The notes: a model not told the origin generated them from the letters alone. DNA of 64,000 nt from Actinoplanes nipponensis (GCF_016862275.1 NZ_BOMQ01000011.1:1-64000); one strand, 5' to 3'. Counted from the first letter of the stretch, positions 17,221 to 27,122 are shown. A program made the numbers and translations.

Positions 17221-18169
17221 GGCCCGACCCCTCCCCGCCCGCCGGTTCGCCGATGGCCATGGCGAAGCGGACCGTCGTGCCGTCGGCGGCGAAGCGGGTG
17301 CGTACCAGGTCGGTCATCAGGTTGACCAGCAGCAGCCCGCGCCCGGACAGTTGCGTGGGCGGCACCGGCCGCCGGCCCGCCAGCGGGTCGTCGAGCCGGC
17401 CCCGGTCGCGCACGTCGCCGGTCAACATCCCGTCGCCGGTCCAGATCCGGAGCGTTCCGCCGCCCCCGCCGTGCTTGATCGCGTTCGTGGCCAGCTCGCT
17501 CACCACGACAGCCACCGTGTTCACCCGGCGCTCGGGCATCCCGGAGCGGCGGGCCTGCGCCACGGCCGCCTGTCTGACCCGGCCCAGGTTGGCCAGATCG
17601 AACGACATGTGCAGCGCCCCGACCGGCTCGGGCAGGGGCCGGTCGGCAGCGGCCAGCACGTCCGTGGCGGCGTAGCGTTCGCTGCGGAGCAGGCCCTCTC
17701 CCTGGATCACCGTCGGGTGGGTGGCCAGCACGTCGGCCAGCGCCGCCTCGTCGAGCGCCGGCCGGGCGTAGGGGCACATGATGGCGATCGGGCGCTCGGC
17801 GAGCGCCAGGTTGACGAGAGCCTCGTGCTGCACGCAGGCGGCGAGCTCCTCGGGCGTGCGGCCGGGCCACACCGGCTCGCTGACGATGCGCACGCGGTCG
17901 GCGGGGAAGGCGTCGGCGAAGGCGTACAGCACCGCCGGGAGGATCCGTCCCGGATTGCGGCCGACGTCGGTCATGTCGATCAGGCGCACCCGGCCGGCGT
18001 CCCCGCGCAGGGCGTCCTCGATCATCACGAGGTGGGCCGGCGGCACGGCGACGGCGACCGGCTCCCCCGCGGCGAGTCCGCCGCGGACGAACCCCATCAC
18101 CTCGACCAGGTATTCCTCGGCGCTCGCGTACAGCAGAGCCGAGTGACAGCAGACCTCGGACGGGGCCAT
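17213..18169 (-). CDS. MEDS-domain sensor fused to HATPase (anti-sigma-type kinase)
   Basis: 318 residues. ATG 18169 is fixed by AGGAGG 11 bases upstream; longer in-frame starts lack support. Residues about 8-165 match the MEDS domain (LLYASAEEYLVEVMGFVRGGLAAGEPV), known from the DcmR regulator. Residues about 190-310 are a HATPase_c fold of the RsbW type (VSELATNAIKHGG, the N-box; SGRGLLLVNLMTD, the G-box). Such proteins bind sensory ligands and phosphorylate or sequester STAS partners. It is translationally coupled to the PP2C phosphatase and divergent from the RsbW-like and STAS genes. Confidence 0.85.
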   Translation of the reverse strand: MAPSEVCCHSALLYASAEEYLVEVMGFVRGGLAAGEPVAVAVPPAHLVMIEDALRGDAGRVRLIDMTDVGRNPGRILPAVLYAFADAFPADRVRIVSEPVWPGRTPEELAACVQHEALVNLALAERPIAIMCPYARPALDEAALADVLATHPTVIQGEGLLRSERYAATDVLAAADRPLPEPVGALHMSFDLANLGRVRQAAVAQARRSGMPERRVNTVAVVVSELATNAIKHGGGGGTLRIWTGDGMLTGDVRDRGRLDDPLAGRRPVPPTQLSGRGLLLVNLMTDLVRTRFAADGTTVRFAMAIGEPAGGEGSGHG

Positions 18170-18425
18170 GGCGGCAACGACCTCCTGCTCGGCGAACGCG
18201 GCGACCGCCGGGGCAGCGCCTGTCACCGCCGAGACAACCACAAAGGCCGCCGCAACCGCACACCTGGACGGCCCGCGGATGGCGCCACCGGCCGTTCCCG
18301 CCACCGGAAACGCACAGCGAGTCCGTTCCTCGCGCCGCCGGGCCGTCCTACCGTGGCGCTGACCATCGCTGTCGTCCCACGACTCCACCGGCGGCACGCG
18401 ACCTCCACTACCGACTCGAGGCGAC

Positions 18426-18872
18426 GTGCCTGAGCTACCCGAATCGATCCGATCCCCGGCGACCGCAGCCGTCGTTCCCCTGCTGGAGCGCACGTTCGAC
18501 CGGAACGCCCTCACCCTCATCCGTCGCGAGCTGGGCCGCTACGGCCGGGCGGCGGGGCTCAACGACCGGCTGCTGTCGAACCTCATCCTCGCGGTCAACG
18601 AGATCACCACCAACGCCGTCCGCCACGGCGGCGGTGTGGGGCATCTGCGCCTGTGGCAGGACGGCACCAGCCTCTGGTGTGCCATCGAGGATCAGGGACC
18701 GGGCATCTCCGCCGAGCTCCTCGAACGCTCCTACCGGCGGCAGCCGGGGTACGTGGGCGGCCACGGCCTGTGGCTCACCCGGCACATCTGCGACGCGGTC
18801 GACATCCAGGCCATCTGGCCGCGGGGCACCTGCGTCACCTTGCGCTACGAACGGCCGGCGAAGCTCGGGTGA
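18426..18872 (+). CDS. RsbW-like ATP-binding anti-sigma factor
   Basis: 148 residues from a GTG. The N-box VNEITTNAVRHGG, the DQGPGIS box and the GGHGLWLTRHICD box form a stand-alone HATPase_c2 domain. Proteins of this size in actinobacteria are serine kinases acting on STAS antagonists. The stop codon overlaps a GTG of the next frame, and the next gene is a STAS protein. With the divergent phosphatase and MEDS kinase this makes a complete partner-switching unit. Confidence 0.85.
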   Translation: MPELPESIRSPATAAVVPLLERTFDRNALTLIRRELGRYGRAAGLNDRLLSNLILAVNEITTNAVRHGGGVGHLRLWQDGTSLWCAIEDQGPGISAELLERSYRRQPGYVGGHGLWLTRHICDAVDIQAIWPRGTCVTLRYERPAKLG

Positions 18873-18892
18873 CGGCGATGGGGGAGCAGCCG

Positions 18893-19258
18893 ATGGACCC
18901 CACGGACGCGGTTCCCCTGCCGGAGGTGCGGTTCGGGCCCCCGGTGCGGGATGCGGGCGGCCTGCACATCAGCGTCGGCGGCGACATCGACATGACCACC
19001 GGCGACCTGTTCACCCGTACGCTGCACGACGTTCTCGTCGAGACCGACGTCGCCGCCGTCACGCTCGACATCGGGCAGCTCCACTTCATCGACTCCAACG
19101 GCGTCACCGCGCTCATCCGAAGCCAGTGGGCGGCCCGCGAGCGCGGCATCCGCCTGACGATCAGCAACGCCTGTGGTCCCGTCCGCGAGATCCTCGAGAT
19201 GCTCGACGTCTACGAGACGCTGAGCGGGGGCACTCCACCGGCTCCGCACGAGCGGTGA
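18893..19258 (+). CDS. STAS-domain anti-anti-sigma factor
   Basis: 121 residues in a STAS fold: GGLHISVGGDIDMTTGD, then AAVTLDIGQLHFIDSNGVTALI. The Ser in IDSNG is the expected phosphorylation site. ATG 18893 follows GGGGGAG at ideal distance; GTG 18869 or ATG 18878 are possible if translation is coupled to the preceding gene. It is the likely target of the RsbW-like kinase at 18426 and the PP2C phosphatase at 14605. Confidence 0.85.
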   Translation: MDPTDAVPLPEVRFGPPVRDAGGLHISVGGDIDMTTGDLFTRTLHDVLVETDVAAVTLDIGQLHFIDSNGVTALIRSQWAARERGIRLTISNACGPVREILEMLDVYETLSGGTPPAPHER

Positions 19259-19321
19259 ACCGCTCGAGCCCGTCGCCGATCGGCTTCATCGGCCTGTAAG
19301 GATTTCGCCAGGGCGCTCGGA

Positions 19322-19343
19322 CGTATGGTCGGTGCACCATACG
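19322..19343. promoter_or_regulatory. Perfect inverted repeat before the thiol-redox lipoprotein gene
   Basis: CGTATGGT-N6-ACCATACG is a perfect 8-base inverted repeat with a 6-base spacer. It lies 27 bases before the ATG of the TlpA-like gene and 63 bases after the STAS stop. Geometry fits a dimeric repressor operator or a MerR-type site. No regulator gene is next to it. Confidence 0.5.
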
Positions 19344-19370
19344 CCGGACGAGAGGTGGCGGACGATCGTG

Positions 19371-19904
19371 ATGCGCAGGCTGGTTCTTCTCGGCGTGGTC
19401 ATGGCCGTGGTGCTGAGCGGCTGCGGCTCGGGCGGTGACCGCACCGGCCCGACGGGAGACACGGGCCCGAGCGGCGCGGCCGGTCCCGGAGCGGGCGGTT
19501 CGCTCCTCGCCTTCTCCGGCACCACCATCGACGGCAAACCGTTCGACGGGAAGTCGCTGGCCGGCAAGCCGGCGGTGCTGTGGTTCTGGGCGCCGTGGTG
19601 CCCCGTATGCCTGCAGCAGGCGCCGGGGGTACGGGCCGCCGTCGAGCAGTACGGCGACCGGGTCACCATCGTCGGGGTGGCCGGCCTGGACAAGGCCGCC
19701 GCGATGCCCGAGTTCGTCCGCCTGGCGAAGGTGGAGTCGATCACCAACCTCTCCGACGAGGCCGGCGCGGTGTGGAAGCACTTCGGCATCACCTCCCAGA
19801 GCACCTTCGTGCTGCTCGACGCGGCCGGGCAGCCGACCGGCCGGGGCGTGCTCAGCGCGGACCAGGTGCCCGGCAAGGTCAAAGAGCTGCTGGACGCCCC
19901 GTGA
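19371..19904 (+). CDS. TlpA-like thiol:disulfide oxidoreductase lipoprotein
   Basis: 177 residues. The signal ends in a lipobox (VVLSGC), so the mature protein is tethered to the outer face of the membrane. A Gly/Pro/Thr-rich linker precedes a thioredoxin/AhpC-TSA fold with the active-site motif WCPVC in FWAPWCPVCLQQAPG. It resembles mycobacterial DsbF/Mpt53-type proteins that oxidise or reduce exported proteins. GAGAGGTGG lies upstream. The next gene, 43 bases on, is a CcdA-like membrane protein that would relay electrons to it. Confidence 0.87.
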   Translation: MRRLVLLGVVMAVVLSGCGSGGDRTGPTGDTGPSGAAGPGAGGSLLAFSGTTIDGKPFDGKSLAGKPAVLWFWAPWCPVCLQQAPGVRAAVEQYGDRVTIVGVAGLDKAAAMPEFVRLAKVESITNLSDEAGAVWKHFGITSQSTFVLLDAAGQPTGRGVLSADQVPGKVKELLDAP

Positions 19905-19947
19905 CCGGGCGGGGCCCCGCGCTGCCGGTACGCAACGGCGATCCGAC

Positions 19948-20811
19948 ATGACCGAGGTGCCGTTCGCGCTGGCGGTCGCCGCGGGCACGCTCGCCGCGCT
20001 CAACCCCTGCGGTTTCGCGCTGCTGCCGGTGTATCTGACCATCCTGGTCACCGAGGACCAGCAGTCCCGGGCCAGCGCGGTGGCCCGGGCCGCGATCAGC
20101 ACGGCGGCCATCGTGAGCGGGTTCGTGGCCGTGTTCGCGCTGTTCGGGCTGGCGCTCGCCCCGGTCGCCGGGGTCGTGCAGGCGCGGCTGCCGTGGTTCA
20201 CGATCGTGCTGGGCCTGGCCCTGGTCGGGCTCGGCGGGTGGCTGCTCGGCGGCCGGAGCCTGCCCGGGATCAGCCGGCTGGCCCGGCGCGGGCCGGCGGC
20301 GACCCGGACCATCCCGGCCATGGCCGCCTTCGGCGCGAGCTACGCGCTCACGTCGCTGAGCTGCACCATCGGGCCGTTCCTGGCGATCGTCGTGTCCAGC
20401 TTCCGGGCCGGGTCGCCGCTGGCCGGGCTGCTGCTCTTCCTCGGGTACGCGGCCGGCATGGGCATGGTCGTCGGCATCGCGGCGCTCGCCCTGGCCCTGG
20501 CGCGCACCTCGCTGATCGGCCGGATGCGCCGGCTCGCGCCGCTGGTCTCGCGGGCCGGTGGCCTGGTGATCGCGCTCGCCGGCGCCTACGTCGCCTACTA
20601 CGGCTGGTTCGAGCTGCGGGTGCTGCGTGGCGACCCGGCGGACGACCCGGTCATCGGGGCCGCCCTCACGGTGCAGGGGTGGTTCTCGGGCGCGGTCGCC
20701 GAGCTGGGCGTGCCGGTTGTCGTGATGGCCTTCGCCGCTGTGCTGGGGGTGGCGGGCGCTGCCGTCTGGCGGTCCCGGTCGCGCAGACGGGTACGGCAGC
20801 AGACCGGTTGA
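19948..20811 (+). CDS. CcdA/DipZ-family electron-transfer membrane protein
   Basis: 287 residues, eight to nine hydrophobic segments (family minimum is six). The two conserved cysteines are in LNPCGFALLPVY and LTSLSCTIGPF, placed in the first and fourth helices as in CcdA. It should transfer reducing equivalents from cytoplasmic thioredoxin to the TlpA-like lipoprotein encoded just upstream. The pair supports cytochrome c maturation or repair of exported disulfide proteins; the many disulfide-rich hydrolases encoded nearby are possible clients (inference). Confidence 0.88.
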   Translation: MTEVPFALAVAAGTLAALNPCGFALLPVYLTILVTEDQQSRASAVARAAISTAAIVSGFVAVFALFGLALAPVAGVVQARLPWFTIVLGLALVGLGGWLLGGRSLPGISRLARRGPAATRTIPAMAAFGASYALTSLSCTIGPFLAIVVSSFRAGSPLAGLLLFLGYAAGMGMVVGIAALALALARTSLIGRMRRLAPLVSRAGGLVIALAGAYVAYYGWFELRVLRGDPADDPVIGAALTVQGWFSGAVAELGVPVVVMAFAAVLGVAGAAVWRSRSRRRVRQQTG

Positions 20812-21256
20812 CGACCGGTCGGCGGGCGCCCGCCGCCGCTGCTTGCCCGCTGATCGCCGTCCGCCGTCCGCCGTCCGCCGCTTGTTCGCCGCCGCCTGCT
20901 GCCCGTTGCTCGCCGCCGCCTGCGCGCCCGCCGCTGCCTGCCGCCCGTCACGCGCCGCTGCCCGCGCGCCCGTTGCTCGCCGCCGTCCGCCGTCCGCCGT
21001 CCGCCGCCTGCCGTTCGCCGCCGCCTGCCGTCCGCCGCTTGCTCGCCGTCATCCGCCGCGCGCGCCCGCCGCTTGCTCGCCGCCCGTCGCCGCCTGTAGC
21101 CCGCCCCCCTGTCGCCCGGCTTGCTCGCCGCCGCTCGCCCGCTGCTGTCGGGTCAGGTCTCGACCCGGGCGGATCCAGCGGGCCGACGCAACGATTTACA
21201 TAGATGTCATTGATTGTTACCGTTCACAGCACTGGTGCTCAAGCGGAGGTGGCGGC
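20812..21256. repeat. Low-complexity CGCC/GCTTGCTCGCCGCC-rich region and promoter of the first GH27 gene
   Basis: From about 20835 to 21150 the DNA is a degenerate repeat built from CCGTCCGCCG, GCCGCCTGC and GCTTGCTCGCCG units on the + strand. One frame stays open through it and into the GH27 gene, but composition and lack of similarity argue against coding. The core GCTTGCTCGC is the reverse complement of GCGAGCAAGC found in the tandem repeats at 23284-23400. The right end, 21190-21256, is a more AT-rich promoter zone with an ACATAGATGT palindrome and the LacI-type operator. Confidence 0.6.
21215..21228. promoter_or_regulatory. LacI-type operator before GH27 gene 1
   Basis: TGTTACCGTTCACA fits the LacI-family consensus TGnnAnCGnTnnCA at every fixed base. 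Its reverse complement, TGTGAACGGTAACA, differs at one base from the site at 27123-27136 before the second GH27 locus. It lies 28 bases before the ATG. A galactoside-responsive LacI repressor is inferred; its gene is not in an obvious place here. Confidence 0.65.
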
Positions 21257-22981
21257 ATGGTCCGGTCACGAAGGTATGCGGGCTGGCGCACCGTGGTCGC
21301 GGCGGTCCCGATGCTCGCGCTCGCGGTGACGGCAGGCGGCGCGATGGCCGGCGAGGCGGCCGTTGCCGCACCCGCACCCCCCGTGGCCGCGCCGCCCGCG
21401 GTGGCCGCACCCGCGCCCGCTCCGGCGGTGGCCGCCGTGGCCACGCCTCCCATGGGCTGGGCGTCGTGGAACAGCTTCGCCGCGCAGATCAACTACTCCG
21501 TCATCAAGGCGCAGGCGGATGCGATGGTGTCCACCGGTCTCAAGGACGCCGGCTACCAGTACGTCAACATCGACGAGGGCTGGTGGCAGGGCACCCGGGA
21601 CGCCGCCGGCAACATCACGGTCGACACCAACGAGTGGCCGGGTGGCATGAAAGCCATCGCCGACTACATCCACGGCAAGGGCCTCAAGGCCGGCATCTAC
21701 ACCGACGCCGGCCGCGACGGGTGCGGCTACTACTACCCGACCGGGCGACCGGCCGCGCCCGGCAGCGGCAGTGAAGGCCACTACGCGCAGGACTTCCTCC
21801 AGTTCTCCCAGTGGGGCTTCGACTTCGTCAAGGTGGACTGGTGCGGTGGCAGCGCCGAAGGGCTGGACGCCCGTACGGCGTACCAGGCGATCAGCGCGGC
21901 GATCGACCGGGCGGCGGCCCAGACCGGACGGCCCCTCGTGCTGTCGGTGTGCAACTGGGGCGAGCAGAGCCCGTGGACCTGGGCCCCCGCGCTGTCCACG
22001 ATGTGGCGCACCAGCCAGGACATCATCTACTGGGGGCAGAGCCCGTCGATGGACCGGGTGCTCGGCAACTTCGACGCCGCGCAGCACCCCGCGGCCCAGA
22101 GCGCCGGGCACTACAACGACCCCGACATGCTCGTCGTCGGCATGCCCGGCTTCACCGCCGCGCAGAACCGGACCCACATGGGCCTGTGGGCCATCTCCGG
22201 CGCCCCGCTGCTGGCCGGCAACAAGCTCACCGAGATGAGCGGTGACACCCGTTCCGTGCTGACGAATCGGGAGGTCATCGCCGTCGACCAGGACCCGCTG
22301 GGACGGCAGGGCGGCAAGGTCGCGGAGGCGCAGGCGGGCCTGCAGGTGTACAGCAAGACGTTGTCCGGCTCCGGCCGGCGGGCCGTGCTGCTGCTCAACC
22401 GCACCGGTTCCTCGGCCCCCGTCACCGCCCGGTGGGCGGACCTGGGCCTCACCGGGCCGGCGGCCGTACGTGATCTCTGGCGGGCGGCCGACGTGGGCCG
22501 GTTCGACGGCAGCTACACCGCGACGGTGCCGGCGCACGAGGCTGTGCTGCTCACCGTGACCGGCACCGATGGCGGCGGGGGAGGCCAGACCGCCGCGCGC
22601 AGCATCGTGGGCGCCGTGTCGGGACGGTGCGTCGACATCAACAACTTCGCCACCGCCAACGGCACCCAGGCCCAGCTGTGGGACTGCAACAGCCAGTCGA
22701 ACCAGGCCTGGACGTACACCTCGGCCGGCCGGCAGCTGACGATCTACGGCGCCAAGTGCCTGGACGCGTACAACCAGGGCCGCGCCAACGGCACCGCCGT
22801 GGTGATCTGGGACTGCAACAACCAGGCCAACCAGCAGTGGAACGTCAACACCGACGGCACCATCAGGGGCGTGCAGTCCGGGCTGTGCCTGGACGCGGCC
22901 AACGCCGGCACGGCCAACGGCACCAAGCTGGTGCTGTGGAGCTGCAACGGCTCGGCCGGTCAGCGGTGGACACTGCGGTAA
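21257..22981 (+). CDS. Secreted GH27 alpha-galactosidase with CBM13 (ricin) module
   Basis: 574 residues with a signal peptide followed by an Ala/Pro-rich linker to about residue 60. The catalytic domain (about 63-440) opens TPPMGWASWNSF. The nucleophile is Asp194 in KVDWCGG, and the acid/base is Asp288 in HYNDPDML. A C-terminal beta domain (about 360-435) precedes a ricin-type CBM13 (about 448-574) with three QxW-like repeats (AQLWDCNSQSNQAW, VIWDCNNQANQQW, LVLWSCNGSAGQRW). It should release terminal alpha-galactose from galactomannan or raffinose-type sugars; alpha-N-acetylgalactosaminidase or beta-L-arabinopyranosidase activity are alternatives within GH27. GGAGG 7 bases upstream fixes the ATG; the reading frame extends left to 20843 only through low-complexity DNA. 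Confidence 0.9.
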   Translation: MVRSRRYAGWRTVVAAVPMLALAVTAGGAMAGEAAVAAPAPPVAAPPAVAAPAPAPAVAAVATPPMGWASWNSFAAQINYSVIKAQADAMVSTGLKDAGYQYVNIDEGWWQGTRDAAGNITVDTNEWPGGMKAIADYIHGKGLKAGIYTDAGRDGCGYYYPTGRPAAPGSGSEGHYAQDFLQFSQWGFDFVKVDWCGGSAEGLDARTAYQAISAAIDRAAAQTGRPLVLSVCNWGEQSPWTWAPALSTMWRTSQDIIYWGQSPSMDRVLGNFDAAQHPAAQSAGHYNDPDMLVVGMPGFTAAQNRTHMGLWAISGAPLLAGNKLTEMSGDTRSVLTNREVIAVDQDPLGRQGGKVAEAQAGLQVYSKTLSGSGRRAVLLLNRTGSSAPVTARWADLGLTGPAAVRDLWRAADVGRFDGSYTATVPAHEAVLLTVTGTDGGGGGQTAARSIVGAVSGRCVDINNFATANGTQAQLWDCNSQSNQAWTYTSAGRQLTIYGAKCLDAYNQGRANGTAVVIWDCNNQANQQWNVNTDGTIRGVQSGLCLDAANAGTANGTKLVLWSCNGSAGQRWTLR

Positions 22982-23516
22982 CGAACGCCCGGCGAACGTC
23001 GCTACCACACGGAGTTGCGCGCCGGCGGGTCTGCAACTGCTGCGCAGAAGGTTGACACCGGACGAGCGCAGAGTTCTTACGAACCTCTTGCGGCTTCATC
23101 GTTTACCGTGCGCGTCGCGTACCTTTCCCCGGAGCGACTCGCGGCGGTATGGAGGCTCGGATGCGTGGCTGCGGTTTGACCAGGTGGCGCCGGGCTCGTC
23201 TCCGGCGACGGCGAGGGCGCGCTCCCGGCCGCATCGGCGGCGAGACCGAGGAGCGGCACCTGATGGTCGACGCCTTCGACCGCGCTGCCGCGAGCAAGCC
23301 GCGCTGCCGCGAGCAGGCCGCGTCGGCGCGAGCAGGCCGCGCTGCCGCGAGCAGGCCGCGCTGCCGCGGCAAGCCGCGTCGGCGCGGGCCGGGAGCCGCG
23401 CCGCCGCCGGCCGGAAGCCGCGTTCGCGCCCGACGGACAACCGCCGCTCTCGCCCAGCAAGGATGCCGCACCCCTCCCGATGAACAACCGTCTCCTCCCG
23501 ACCGACCGGTGGTGCC
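22982..23516. other. Intergenic region with tandem repeats, no credible gene
   Basis: Several open frames cross this stretch on both strands, but they are Arg/Ala-rich, lack signals or domains and differ in every frame, which marks them as GC-driven. The central part is a tandem array listed separately. The first 100 bases downstream of the GH27 stop hold no strong hairpin. The last 60 bases should contain the promoter of the membrane protein gene at 23517, but no clear boxes are visible. Confidence 0.45.
23284..23400. repeat. About 19-bp tandem repeat array (5-6 copies)
   Basis: Units start at 23284, 23303, 23322, 23341, 23360 and 23378. The common form is GCTGCCGCGAGCAGGCCGC, with a GTCGGCGCG variant in the third and sixth copies and one-base deletions later. 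Unit length is 19 bases, so the array would not keep a reading frame. The GCGAGCAAGC core also occurs, inverted, in the low-complexity block upstream of the GH27 gene, so similar repeats bracket that gene. Confidence 0.75.
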
Positions 23517-24182
23517 ATGATCGACGCGAACCCTGACCCCCGTCAGCCCCGCCCGAGCGCGGCCCGCACCCTGGTGCTCGTGATGCTGGGGCCGGTGCTC
23601 CTGGCCCTGGCCGGCCTCGCCCACCCGAGCGGGCTGTCCGCCGCGACGGCGCAGCACTGGGTATGGCTGCACATCGTTCTGCTGCCGGTCTTCCCCCTGC
23701 TGGCGCTGGGGTTCGTGGTGCTGTTGCGCGAGCGGCCACGAACCCGTACCGCCGGGGTGGCCCGGATGGTCGCCTGGGTCTGCGCGGCGGTCTACGCCGC
23801 CGGCTACACCGGCCTGGACGCGGTGGCCGGGATCGGCGCGGGCACCGTCGCCGGGCAGCCGGGAGACCCGGCCGAGCTGCGACGACTGGTGCTGGCGCTC
23901 TACGACACGGGCGACGGGCTCGGGGCCGCCGGCGTGTACGCCTTCCTCGCCGCCACGCTGGCCGCGGCGCTGTCGCTGGGCAGCAGCCACGGCATCCGGG
24001 TGCTGCCCGGCACCGTGGTGCTGCTCGCCGCCGGCTGGTCCTTCATCGACAGCCACATCTTCGCGCCCCGGGGAGTGCTGACCATGCTCGCCATGGCCGC
24101 CGGGTTCGCGCTCTGGACCTGGGCCGGGCTGCGGCGGGCACCGAGCCGGCGCCCGCCGCAGGCGGTGACGATCGACCGTTGA
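23517..24182 (+). CDS. Hypothetical membrane protein
   Basis: 221 residues with five or six predicted transmembrane helices: LVLVMLGPVLLALAGLAHP, HIVLLPVFPLLALGFVVLL, MVAWVCAAVYAAGYTGLDAV, GVYAFLAATLAAALSL, VLPGTVVLLAAGWSFID and LTMLAMAAGFALWTWAGL. Conserved-looking polar residues include HP in helix 1, Asp in YTGLDA and DSH in the fifth helix. I do not recognise a family with assigned function. Codon use matches the neighbours. It stands alone between two GH27 loci. Confidence 0.65.
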   Translation: MIDANPDPRQPRPSAARTLVLVMLGPVLLALAGLAHPSGLSAATAQHWVWLHIVLLPVFPLLALGFVVLLRERPRTRTAGVARMVAWVCAAVYAAGYTGLDAVAGIGAGTVAGQPGDPAELRRLVLALYDTGDGLGAAGVYAFLAATLAAALSLGSSHGIRVLPGTVVLLAAGWSFIDSHIFAPRGVLTMLAMAAGFALWTWAGLRRAPSRRPPQAVTIDR

Positions 24183-24286
24183 TCAGCCGCGTCTGTTCTG
24201 GTGGATCCCGCCGGTGTAGGTGACCGGGGTGCCGTCGGCTGTCCCGGCGTTGTCGCGTCGAGGCGTACGCCGGGGTGAGAGCGGGT

Positions 24287-24315
24287 GGCTGTGGCGGCGG
24301 GCGGCCGCCACAGCC
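24287..24315 (-). terminator. Strong hairpin between converging genes
   Basis: Arms GGCTGTGGCGGC and GCCGCCACAGCC pair perfectly (12 bp) around a 5-base loop. It lies 12 bases beyond the stop of the GH27 gene on the minus strand and about 100 bases after the membrane protein stop, so it can end both transcripts. Confidence 0.75.
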
Positions 24316-24327
24316 GTCGCTACCCGG

Positions 24328-25965
<1,638 letters not shown>

Positions 25966-27069
25966 CTATCGACCTGACCAGACCTGGTTGGCGGCGGCGG
26001 TGCAGGTCCACAGCTGGACCAGGCTGCCGGCGGCGGTGGCGTTGTTCCTGACGTCCAGGCACAGGCCGGACGCCACGTTGCTGATCGTGCCGTTGGCGTT
26101 GCGGTTCCAGCGCTGATTGGCTCCGCCGGAGCAGTCCCACAGCTGCACCTTGACCCCCGCGGTGGCGTTGGTCGGTGAGTCGAGGCACTTGCCCAGCGAC
26201 TGCAGGGTCTGGCCGGAGGCGGTCCACTTCTGGTTGGCGGCGCCGTTGCAGTCCCAGATGATCGGCTGGGTGCCGTTGGTGGTGTTGCTGCCCGGCACGT
26301 CCAGGCAGCGCCCGGAGCCGGCCCCGACCAGCGCGCCGCCGGTGGGGGTGCCGGTGGTCTCGCCGATGGTGCCGGGAACCGACCGCAGCGCGGCGTACCA
26401 GGTCGCGGCCATCTTGTCGTAGCCGCCGGCGGTGGGATGGATGCCGTCGATGAGGTCCGCGGTCGTCAATGCGGCGTGCATGTCGACCAGGTGGACCCGC
26501 TTGCCGCTGTTCACCTTGCCCTGCACGATGCCCGGAAGGGCGGCGTTGAAGGTGCGCGCGGCCGCCTCCTGGCCGGCCGACGCCAGCGGAATGATCGTCG
26601 CCACGAACACGTCCGCGGCGGGCGCGGCCGCGGTGATGTGGTCGAGCAGGGTGGAGAGCCGGCTCGGCGCGGAGGACACGTTGTAGTTCTGCAGGATGTC
26701 GTTGGTGCCGATGTGCAGCAGAACGGTACGGGGGCCGGTGGCGCCCAGCCACCCGGTGATGTTCGCGTCGATCTGGTCGATCCGCCAGCCCGGATGGCCC
26801 TCGTGGTCGTGGTCGCCGAGGGCGGCCGGGCCGTTGAACTGCGTGCCGACGAAGTCGACACGGTAGCCCGCGCCGGCCAGCCGCTGCCAGAGCCCGATGC
26901 GGTAGCCGCCGGGCACCTGGGTGCCCTCGGTGATCGAGTCGCCGAGCGGCATGACGCGGGTCCCGCCGTTGGACTCCGCCGCCGCGGGGCCGGCTTGCGT
27001 GACGGCGCCGGTCAGGGTGAGTCCCACGCTCAGGGCGGCGGCGAGGAGCCATCTTCTTCGTTTGGGCAT
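25966..27069 (-). CDS. Secreted SGNH-family esterase with CBM13 module
   Basis: 367 residues; the ATG at 27069 follows AAAGGAA, and a signal peptide (LLAAALSVGLTLTGAVTQA) starts directly. SGNH blocks are visible: block I MPLGDSITEGT (Ser), block III LLHIGTNDILQN (Asn) and block V DGIHPTAGGYDKMA (Asp/His). This fold covers acetylxylan and rhamnogalacturonan acetylesterases. The C-terminal 130 residues are a CBM13. Part of it is nearly identical at DNA level to the CBM13 in the downstream GH27 gene. It is the first gene of a two-gene operon, so deacetylation and alpha-galactoside removal are co-expressed. Confidence 0.88.
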   Translation of the reverse strand: MPKRRRWLLAAALSVGLTLTGAVTQAGPAAAESNGGTRVMPLGDSITEGTQVPGGYRIGLWQRLAGAGYRVDFVGTQFNGPAALGDHDHEGHPGWRIDQIDANITGWLGATGPRTVLLHIGTNDILQNYNVSSAPSRLSTLLDHITAAAPAADVFVATIIPLASAGQEAAARTFNAALPGIVQGKVNSGKRVHLVDMHAALTTADLIDGIHPTAGGYDKMAATWYAALRSVPGTIGETTGTPTGGALVGAGSGRCLDVPGSNTTNGTQPIIWDCNGAANQKWTASGQTLQSLGKCLDSPTNATAGVKVQLWDCSGGANQRWNRNANGTISNVASGLCLDVRNNATAAGSLVQLWTCTAAANQVWSGR

Positions 27070-27122
27070 CGCTTTCCTTTCGGCGGTCCGCCGTGTCCGC
27101 GGCGGCACCGGCAGGTACTGGG

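Noticed and set aside
14578-17325. A 915-codon open frame on the + strand
   Set aside because: It is antisense to the PAS/GAF/PP2C gene, which shows clear domains and motifs. The + frame is a Gly/Val/Arg-rich GC artefact.
20843-21256. N-terminal extension of the first GH27 protein by 138 residues
   Set aside because: The extension runs through low-complexity DNA. A proper ribosome site and signal peptide begin at 21257.
23284-23400. Possible CRISPR array
   Set aside because: The 19-bp units are directly adjacent with no unique spacers and no cas genes are near; it is a simple tandem repeat.
23052-23483. Arg/Ala-rich small ORFs in the intergenic repeat region
   Set aside because: Frames cross a 19-bp repeat that shifts frame each copy, and there are no ribosome sites or similarity.
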